Below, one piece after another: positions 42,986-51,598 of a stretch of 64,000 nt of DNA (position 1 is its first letter; every line of letters begins with the position of its first letter). The stretch covers positions 1,058,684 through 1,122,683 of the forward strand of contig JAJEKB010021383.1 of the NCBI GenBank assembly GCA_022393335.1. Reading direction: 5' to 3'. This DNA is from Macrotrachela quadricornifera (taxonomy: Eukaryota > Rotifera > Eurotatoria > Philodinida > Philodinidae). The notes under the pieces are model-generated. The model saw nothing but the letters and a program-made list of their open reading frames with translations, did no database searches and was not told where the DNA came from. A program made the position numbers and the translations under genes.

Positions 42986-43768
42986 AAAAACCCTAAAAAG
43001 AATGATGCTTATAGTTACTTCGAACATACGAAAAAGAATCTTGCGCAAGTTTTTTTTACTACAATTATATGCTCACTCTATTCCGTTTATATGTAATTTA
43101 TTAATCTCATCTTATAGACCTGTACAAAAAATTAAGTTGGATTTAGACATATTTTTTACATATACCTATTCAATATTGTGAAAATAACGAGAGTGTCTGA
43201 GTCTTTTTCTTTCGTGCATGAATTAATTATATTACCTTATATACATATATAACAAAGAAAAGTTATTAGATTGAATTGGTACATGTCTCGTTTAAATATC
43301 TATTTAATATGAGAGTCTGTCCCGTCAAATATTTTTCTTTTCAGCGTGATTTAATGAGTTTTCCTTGGATTTATATCTAATAAAACGAAAATACCTTGAC
43401 TTCAAGAATAATCGGTGTGAAATATGCACCGTATATTGTGAAGGAGAAATAAAAGTAATGTATACACTCACTTTTATATCCTTTAATATCGATTATTAAT
43501 CTCATCTTGAGTATGTATTTAATTAAAAAAATCGGTAGACTAGATTGGTACATGTCATTTTTAACTGTCATTTGTTTGATTTAACACTAGCGATAAAAAA
43601 GTCTACCTCTTTAAGTATCTTTATTATATATATGAGATAATATTTTTTACCTTGACATACTTTTAATCACAAGAAGATACCTTGGTTTCAAGTTTGATTG
43701 ATTTTAAATAAGTTTCGCACACTATAAAGTAGACAAAACCAATTGACATTCTCACTATTTTTTTTATG
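42986..43768. other. Intergenic with a weak direct repeat
   Basis: TTGGTACATGTC preceded by AGATTGA/AGACTAGA occurs near 43270 and near 43545, and TTAATCTCATCTT occurs near 43100 and 43497, suggesting an old duplication of ~280-400 bp. No gene is recognised. Confidence 0.35.
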
Positions 43769-43770
43769 TA

Positions 43771-44312
43771 AAAGGTGAGTCAAAAGTTTTGATCGTTCTT
43801 TCTTATAACAAATCCTATAATGTTCAAAATTGGACCTAGATCCACTATAACAAGACAAATATTATCCTAATTTTTTAGGTCTATAGCCTTTGTTAGAGGC
43901 GAGATACACAAGTTTGTGTGGTGCAAAAGATTTTTTCATAGGTCCCGAAAAAAAATGTCTCATATTTTAAAAGTGATACATTTTACGAAAATAATGGTGT
44001 TCTTCAAAATTTAAAAGTATTTTCTAGCTGAAAACCATTTTGAAAGGCCAAAAATAATTCTTTCATAATCAGCAGCTCGCACTCTAACAAAACATATGTA
44101 AGAAAACTGTAAAAACCTGTTCACCAAAATTTCCAATTATATTCACAATGAAGTCTCACGAATATAGGTTTTTGGACCTATAAAAAATCTTTTCTACTAC
44201 ATAAACTTGTGTATCTTTCCTCTAATAAAGTTTATAGGTCTGAAAATTTAGGATAATATTTCTCTTGTTATAGTGGATGATTAGTCCAAGTTTGAGCGTT
44301 TGGCTCATCCTT
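43771..44312. mobile_element. 542-bp MITE with ~180-bp TIRs and TA target duplication
   Basis: The left end starts AAAGGTGAGTCAAA and the reverse complement of the right end AAAGGATGAGCCAAA. The arms stay alike inward for ~180 bp: CCACTATAACAAGASAAATA, TTATCCTAA, GGTCTATA/GACCTATA, GATACACAAGTTT, AAAGATTTTTT, ATAGGTCC. A TA dinucleotide lies directly outside both ends (43769-43770 and 44313-44314), as expected for Tc1/mariner target-site duplication. No ORF is present; it would have been moved by an enzyme encoded elsewhere. Confidence 0.82.
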
Positions 44313-44314
44313 TA

Positions 44315-45239
44315 GCACATTAAAAAATTCAAAATTGGTTCGAATGACTGCTTAGAGCCGTCCATATCTTTTGACCGATACATTAGTTTAGATGAAATAT
44401 GTCTAGGTTCTTTTTATTTTCTTGTAATGATTAAGAGAGAGATAACAAAGACTCTTTCGTCACTGTTGTGATGTCTTCATCGTCTTAAGCATTCCAATTG
44501 CGCGGAAATGATGTTATAGCAAAATTAAATGAAATAAATCATTTTTGTTACTATGGCTATGCTTACTTATTTTTAATATTTCATGGTCAGCTGAAGAAAT
44601 AGCTTATCGATATGTTTGATCTATCTATAAATGAGACACATGTATATTGGTTATGAACGTACTTCTACAATATCTATTTAATCTTTTTAGATGATATGAC
44701 AATAACCTTCCCTTGTTTCAAACGTGTGAAAATGTAAAGGACACATTCGTTTTATTATTGATTACTCCTCTCTCATAATATATAATCCTCTTTTCTTTAT
44801 CTTTCCTTTATTATATGTAGTCTATATGATATGGAGACGTATGAAATGATATAATCAACATCAATACCAAAGGTTCCGATGATATTACTTCTTCAGTTTA
44901 TCATTTTATAGTAAAATAGAATACGCTTAGCTAAAATAACAAAATGATCCATTTCAATGCAGTTTCTTTATACTTACTATTGATGTTGACTATATTATTC
45001 CATTACTTTAGTCATCTTGGATGTTATACAATAATGGCCAAGAAAAACATATGATCAGATCAAAAGGAAAGAAAAATATGAAGGAATAGGGGAAGAGAGA
45101 AATTGAGAGTGAAGCAAATATATCTTTAATTTTTCCATTGACCAAAAACGAGTAGAAATCTTTTCACATTGTTTATAAAGCGTAAATAGATGATATGATG
45201 AAATTTTCACCATATTTTAGTTTATAAAAAGTCTTATAA
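44315..45239. other. Intergenic, upstream of the C1 peptidase
   Basis: AT-rich. No gene is recognised. The peptidase promoter is expected in the last few hundred bases; TTATAAAAAG-like words near 45222-45232 lie too close to the ATG to be assigned as a TATA box. Confidence 0.45.
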
Positions 45240-48200
45240 ATGTTAAGCACGATCATCGGCAAAATTCTTGACTATCTCTATCCTACTCGACTAAGGCATC
45301 CATTTCGCCCAACAGAATATCATGCACAACTGCATCAAGATAGCTCTTCTCGTTCATATCTATATAATTTACGGCCAGTGGTTAATCTGTTACCATGGAT
45401 GACTGAAGTTGAGGATCAAGGTACCTTTAATGATTGGTAAGTTTCGTACATATATACACAACATGATTTTTTATGACAATCAATGAAAACAACGACAGCT
45501 TTTTTGTACTTTTAGTACGGCGGAAGCAATTGCAGGTATAGTAGCGTGAATAATATCAACACGTTTTAATGATAAACTAACGTTCTACTATTAATTTCGT
45601 TCATTGATATAAATTTTTCATAGCTACAATAAGCAATTTTTCGATTTTTCTGAAAGAAATACATCTTGAAAAGCACAGTGACAGTTCCCAACCTGCACTC
45701 CAAAAAAATCAATGTTTTCAGCACTCTGAAACATTGTTTTTCATTCTTTTCCAACTGAAAAATTGTTGCCTTCTCTATTTCACAGTGTCTACGTAAAAAA
45801 AACTATGAAAGAAGTATTCTATATTATTTTTAAAAATGCTAAGCAGTACTATGTCTACTAGACAAATAGATTATTTGACTGAGGGGTTATATATGATTAT
45901 ATGGTACAATTATACTACTAATAGTATCTAAGTATTACAAAATTAGGAGACTGCAAGACTATAGTTTAAAATTTCAAAGGGCATCTTCAGAAACATTGTA
46001 TCTTCCCATTTCAGAAAACAACAGTTACTGAAGATAGTACAATAATCTGATGAGCTCGGACGCCTAAAATTCTGAATTATACAATAATATATAGATTTAG
46101 ACATTAAATATGGAAGTGTTCTTTATATGGGCCTACTGAAGATTAGATTTCTTACTATAATTAAGCTTCAATCAGCATCGTTTATATTATTGTTCAAATG
46201 TATATTTGTCATGAAGTAAATTTTATATGATCTCCTTAAAGATGATATCAAGAATTTAACGTCTGCGTCAAGTTCCTTTTGAAATCACTAATATATCATT
46301 GAGAATTTATGCCGATACTAGTAAACAGTGAAATGAAGAACCGAAACTCTTGAATTTTGATTGAGTGATAGATTTCATTAAAAACTTCTTTCATTTAAAA
46401 TTTAAGAAGATAAGACTTATCTATAGACGGTGAGATTATCAGTCTCTGCCGTAGTTATAAATTTGTTATTAATCTAAAAGAGATACAAAAGTATTTCAAC
46501 GAAACAGTAGATATTTTCAGAAAAAGCGTATCATGTGAACACCAAAACATTTTTCTCCAATATGAGAGAATATATATTGTTGTAAAGTATCTTTATGGCG
46601 TTGAAAAGAATTCCACTACGTGATAAATTTATTATCTAATATTTTATAGCCTTTTTTCTCATGTGCTCTATTTAACTCTTCGAGTCCCGACTTTTTTTTC
46701 TCAAAAATTCAGATTTCTATGAAAAGTCTCTGAATAAATGTGTTGGTTATTTATTTTTTGAAAAAGACTGTGCTGGTGTGCCACGAAAACATTAGTAGTT
46801 TGTTTTCATATAATATCAAGACACATATCTTGAATGATCTCGAAAACTATGAGATGCACAAATAAAGACTTTTCTTCGAGGTTGTTTTGATTGCGGTGTT
46901 TTCGAGAATAAGTAAAGTAAAATCTAGAGCATTTAGACAAAGAGAAGATTCTTTGTCAAAAATCTTTCAATAATAGTTAGTCTTCTTTTTTTCTGTACTT
47001 TGTGGCGTATGCTATCCATGCATGGAACAACGAAAGGGAATATATTATTATTGCAGCAACCATAGACTACTAGGACAATTTCACAAGCCTAGTCCGTGAC
47101 ATAACGGATAAAATTCTCTTCCAAATAAGCAAAGAATAAGCTAGTAGTATGTGTGTTTATTAACAATAACCTGACGTATTTGTATATCACCAATACTGTA
47201 AATAAAATCGCAGGACGTATATATACGTCACCAGGACTTAAAGGGTTAAGCATAAGACAAGAAATGTATTGAAAAATTCTCGTAAACTAATTATTCTGTT
47301 CTGAGAAATAATTATAAGGATTGGCCATTGATAATAAATTCTACAACAAATGCCTTGGTATTTTTTGTTTTACGACTTTTTTTTACAGTGTACATCTCCC
47401 TATTACGATTTTAGAATACTCCTTACTTTGATATTTAAAATATCAGATATTTTAATCACATCAGTAACTATTGTTAATAAAATGTAACTTAATTGGCGCA
47501 GTCACTCTAATATGGTACTTTATTATAATTTTATTTTAGGTGCATTGGAATATTTAATTAAGCGTTCTTATGGGAAATATCTTGGAGAAGAAATAGATGT
47601 TAGTCGATTTTTTATCTATTGGGTTGCTTTAATGATGGAGAACGAGCGAGCAGGCTATCATAAAGATGACGGTTCATGGACTCCAGCAGCAATATATGGA
47701 TTAGTAAAGTATGGAATTTGTCTTGAAAGTGATTGGCCGCACGAAAGTGAAAACGTAGGTCACCAACCACCAAGAGATGTATTTGACAAAGCTAGAGAAT
47801 GGAAGATTATACCATTATTAGTACCACCATATTTGGAGAGCATGAAGCGGTGTTTGAATGATGAATTACCATTCATTATTGGTTTTAAGTGTATCTTATT
47901 TGCCCAACCTGATATGTTGCAAATCAATCGATATTACAATAGCGACGGTATAAATACTGATGGAAATCATGCTGTACTAGTGATTGGGTATGATGATCGT
48001 ACGCAACTTTTCTTGATCAGAAATTCGTGGGGAAAAAATTGGGTGAGTTCTTCATACAACTGAACGATTTGAAATTATTTTAAAATGTACATTATTTCAT
48101 TATTTTATATAGGGTTATCAAGGTCATTTTTATATACCCTACAAATATATGGTTGATAAAAATTTTATGAATCATGACTGCCAAGGTATTTGGGCCATAA

Positions 48201-48337
48201 GTAAGATAGAAAGAAGGAAAAATTTATTACTCAGATATAGAAATCCGCCTCATCATCCTAATGATCCATTTAAACCTTTACCAACAAATGCACAAATAAA
48301 CTTATTACATTGGTATAGGATTGGATGTATGGAATAA
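45240..48337 (+). CDS. Papain-like (C1-type) cysteine peptidase with a 20-bp microexon
   Basis: Four exons: 45240-45436, 45516-45535 (20 bp), 47540-48042, 48113-48337. All introns are GT-AG (79, 2004 and 70 bp); the product is 314 residues. Joining exon 1 to the microexon creates the catalytic block VEDQGTFNDCTAEAIAG: Q60 (oxyanion hole) and C66 are six residues apart as Q19/C25 in papain, and the Cys codon itself is split by intron 1. H216 in GNHAVLVIGYDD and N234 in IRNSWGKNW complete the triad. There is no convincing signal peptide or I29 propeptide, unlike lysosomal cathepsins, so it resembles the short C1 peptidases of bacteria and protists and may act in the cytosol; substrate unknown. 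Intron 2 is ~30 times the usual length here and contains a piggyBac-type MITE. Confidence 0.85.
46676..47245. mobile_element. 570-bp piggyBac-type MITE inside the peptidase intron
   Basis: The left end reads TTAA then CTCTTCGAGTCCCG (46672 on). The right end in reverse complement reads TTAA then CCCTTTAAGTCCTG (47249 back). TTAA target duplications and a CCCTTT-type tip are the signature of piggyBac elements. Beyond ~15 bp the arms diverge. A perfect GACGTATATATACGTC palindrome lies 10-30 bp inside the right end. No transposase is encoded. It lies within intron 2 of the C1 peptidase and explains about 570 of its 2004 bp. Confidence 0.7.
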
Positions 48338-49149
48338 TAGTTAATAAGATGAATCTGTTATCGACGATGATTTGATAATTCAATAAATCTATTTGAAAAC
48401 TTTATAGAACATATGAAACATTTTTTTTTCACATAACCTAATACACGTTATTCGAATTTGACTCTATTAGATAGACAATATTTACATATAATTGTGATGG
48501 ACAGTCTAAATTTCAGACTTTCTATAAATATTTTTTCTTAATGTTTGTAACTGCTACATTTGTTTGTCTATAATAATATCATTTCCTACCTTATATTCTT
48601 ATCGATATTATTACCGTTATTTTCTCCAGATTCTTATTTTTCTTGACTATTAGTCAAAATTCTTGTATGCCTGAGTTTTCTTTTGATTGTTGTGATTTAC
48701 TTATAATCTCTGATATACGTCAACAAGATTATTTTTGTTCGTTACTGTTCTGTTATCATTTGAAACTATTAATAAAAAATTTATTAGTGCAGCTTCTTTT
48801 GAACTAAAATGTTAAACTCACACGACTTCTTCAATGTCACTATACTAACTACAAAACCTGTAAAATAATGAAGCTCTAACAGATGAGAGCTATTCTTCAA
48901 CAATTACACACTGTCAGATAGAACGTGAAAAAAAGGATAAGACCTAATATATATGATGACGTAATATGAAAGAAACGGAAAACACCAGCGCAGATAAGAG
49001 AGAGGCAAAGAGAGAGAAATGACAAAATGTCAATAATAACTTCACATTTTTTTTCTCCTACTATTCAAATTTAATTGATAAACTGATAAGAAGTATATAT
49101 AGAATGGCACGAATTAGAAACCAATTTTTTTATATGGGACGAGTTCGGA
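48338..49149. other. Intergenic
   Basis: AT-rich sequence after the peptidase. At 49105-49148 the words GGCACGAATTAGAAAC and TATGGGACGAGTTCGG resemble the subterminal GGGACGAATTC motif of the FLYWCH element at 6.8-7.7 kb and may be a solo end of that family. No gene is seen. Confidence 0.4.
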
Positions 49150-50071
49150 TGACAGCGTTTCATATCCATTAGTTAAATTATATAATAAGCAAGTTGTTCA
49201 ATTAAAGGTATAGTATAATAGGCTACAGTACGACTTGTGATAAGTAATTAATTACCTTCTGTTTTTGAAGATTCATCAAATAATAATTTACTTAGATGTG
49301 AATTATCAAAAACAGGTACATCTAGAGGAATTTGAACATAAGTTTCGACAAAAGTTTTCACAATATGAATGATTTTAGTATGTTGTTCTAAGAGTAAAAT
49401 TTCATCAAGACCATTCAGTATAATCATAGCTTAACCATATTTAATGTAATCTGGAAGAGCATGAGTTAATGTTTTCCAATATAATCGAATAAAGTTAAAG
49501 ATGGATAATCATATAATGATTCACCAAGTTCTCTAATTTGAATAAAAATTGGAATACGAAGAGGACCATAATTAGTTGAATGTTGTTCATTAAAAAGAAG
49601 CATTGCTGCAAGATGATATACGATATATTGAGCAAAACTTGCTTTTCCATTTCCTAGATTACCCAAAACAATAATCTAACATTTAGTTTGAATAATATTT
49701 TCTTCAATAATATCCTCTTCTGTAGAATTTTTGACTTTGGTCAAGTATTGATGTCATATAAAGAGTTGATAGTAGTCGTTACCGTTTACTTTTCAAGATT
49801 TGTTTCTCTTCGTATGAACTTAAGAATAAATTACTTTCCGGTCTAATAAGCCGTCGTAAAAATTTTATTCTAATTGAATTTATTCTTCAAGACAGATATG
49901 ATAGAAAGTTTGAACAACTTTAACAATAGTATCATTACTAAAATTAGTGATAGATATACCTTTATGAAGTACAATACAACTGCGAAGATAGTATGCAATC
50001 GTTTCATTATATTTTTCACGTAAGAGGTGAAGTTGTTCTATGGTATTTTCTGTAGTGCATTGTTCAACTTC
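49150..50071 (-). pseudogene. NACHT-type P-loop ATPase relic
   Basis: A broken minus-strand frame begins at an intron-like acceptor (CTAAATATAG just above 50071): EVEQCTTENTIEQLHLLREK, LRSCIVLHKGISITNF. A frame change and stops follow, then IRIKFLRRLIRPESNLFL, STEEDIIEENIIQTKC with a stop, Walker A region IIVLGNLGNGKASFAQYIVY, IPIFIQIRELGES, then Walker B AMIILNGLDEILLLEQ, LLITSRTVAYYTIPLIEQL. The spacing and GLDE/ITSR motifs match NACHT NTPases of NLR-like STAND proteins, used in animals mainly for intracellular sensing. Walker A has Ala in place of the Ser/Thr after Lys, and about five stops block translation. Effector and sensor domains are not present. Confidence 0.77.
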
Positions 50072-50229
50072 CTATATTTAGTATTTACACTTTCACTTAG
50101 TAATCATAGATCATATCAGCTTCATATCGAGTGAGATATAAATGAAGTCTTTACTATTATAAGCGAGTATCGAGGTCATTTTTTGAGGAATAAACCCTCG
50201 ACAGATGTACTACACGCTATATTATAGAA

Positions 50230-50830
50230 GTGTGATTTCTCTTCTTTTGATAAGCGAAATAAAGGAAAAATTATCGAAAATGTACTAAAAGCCAGTTTTA
50301 ATATCAACAATTAGTCGTCATCTTCGTGAATATGGTTATAAAAATATTTCATCGAAGTCTACTCATATGTTAATATACAGATGAAGCTTCACTTCAGCTT
50401 TGTAGTAACACGGTTCATCGGTGGACAAAAACTCCTAATAAAGAATTAAAATATTCACCTAAAAATCGTCAAAAAGTTCATATTTGGGGTGCGATAAGTG
50501 TGAAAGGCGTATTGACCTGTCACACATTTCGATACAATCTTAATGGTTCATATTATGCTTCTATTCTTGAAGATTACCGTCTTCCTGTTGTCAGACGTAA
50601 GTAATGAAAGAAAATAACGTAACATTAATTATTAATGCTTTTGTTTTAGACCAGTTTGGTTCAAGCTGGCGTCTACAACAGCGAAATTTTTATAGCTGAA
50701 GAATTTCGAAATATTGATACTAGTATTGTAAAAAATTGGGTAAGGTCTATGAGAAAAAGAAAAGTTTATCTCTTATTGATTGTGAAGGTGAATGAATAAA
50801 ATATTGAACTATGATGATATTCTATATTGA
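50230..50830 (+). pseudogene. Tc1-like transposase relic with an apparent intron
   Basis: Plus-strand pieces in Tc1 order: FSSFDKRNKGKIIENVLKAS, SSRHLREYGYKN-like linker, TDEASLQLCSNTVHRWTKTP, KNRQKVHIWGAISVKGVLTC, FRYNLNGSYYASILEDYRLP, then a 53-bp GT-AG segment (50597-50649) whose removal keeps the frame into FGSSWRLQQRNF, and after a deletion IVKNWVRSMRKRK and LIDCEGE. The DNDPKH catalytic block and the third acidic residue are gone and several stops occur. Tc1 transposases normally lack introns, so the 53-bp segment is notable. Confidence 0.72.
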
Positions 50831-51598
50831 TCGTTGTAGACTATCAATTCCTATACGAAACATTTGAAGAGGGCTTCGAATTAGTTAACGTTTTTCAGGT
50901 GAAAAAGTCAAAAATGTTGAAATTTCGATTATAATTATTTTTCTTTCGTTCGAGAAAAAGAGATGTTTGTCTTATTTTCTTCTACAAGTGAATAGATCCA
51001 ATATCAATTATACTGTTGTCTAGTATTCGTCGTGGACTATCCACCACACTATAAAAAAATTTGAAAAATACCTATATAGAAAATAATATCTATACAAGGA
51101 GTTGTGCAAATTTTTTTGCAAACATCTGTACAAATATAATTTCGTCGTATGATGTGTTTACAAGAAAATTAGAGAACACAATAAACATATTGTTTAATTT
51201 AATCTTACATGTTACTTTTAATATTCTAGTATTCAAATGAAATTATCCTCAGCAAAGTGAAAAACAGAATGTATCGAAAATGCTCTCTATATTTTACTTT
51301 TACTTAATACATTGACTATTGGAGGAACATTGATATGATATGATAGAATACTGTTTTTGCAAAACATGTATTGTTAAAGGAGAAATATTGATAGCAGTTT
51401 GACTAGATATATGTATTTGCAAAACCTACTATTCGAGAGTTTTATATACGTATGTCACAATCAGAAGTACATCTTGACATTCAATTCATATAGATATAGA
51501 TAAATATATTCTTCACTTTAAATAATTTTATTATTAATATGCATTAGAGAAGAAAAAATCATTATGTATTTTTTTCACTAGTAGAAACAGATAATAAA
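50831..51598. other. Intergenic, nothing recognised
   Basis: AT-rich sequence between the Tc1 relic and the 3' end of the ART-like/TPR gene; the last ~60 bp probably belongs to that gene's 3' UTR. ACTATTCGAGAG and ACTATTGGAGGA-like words recur but no repeat can be defined. Confidence 0.45.

Noticed and set aside
47512..47539. ATG at 47512 as start of the C1 peptidase
   Set aside because: This start would omit the catalytic Cys; sequence before 47540 reads as an intron end (ATTTTATTTTAG) and splicing to the upstream exons restores the active site.
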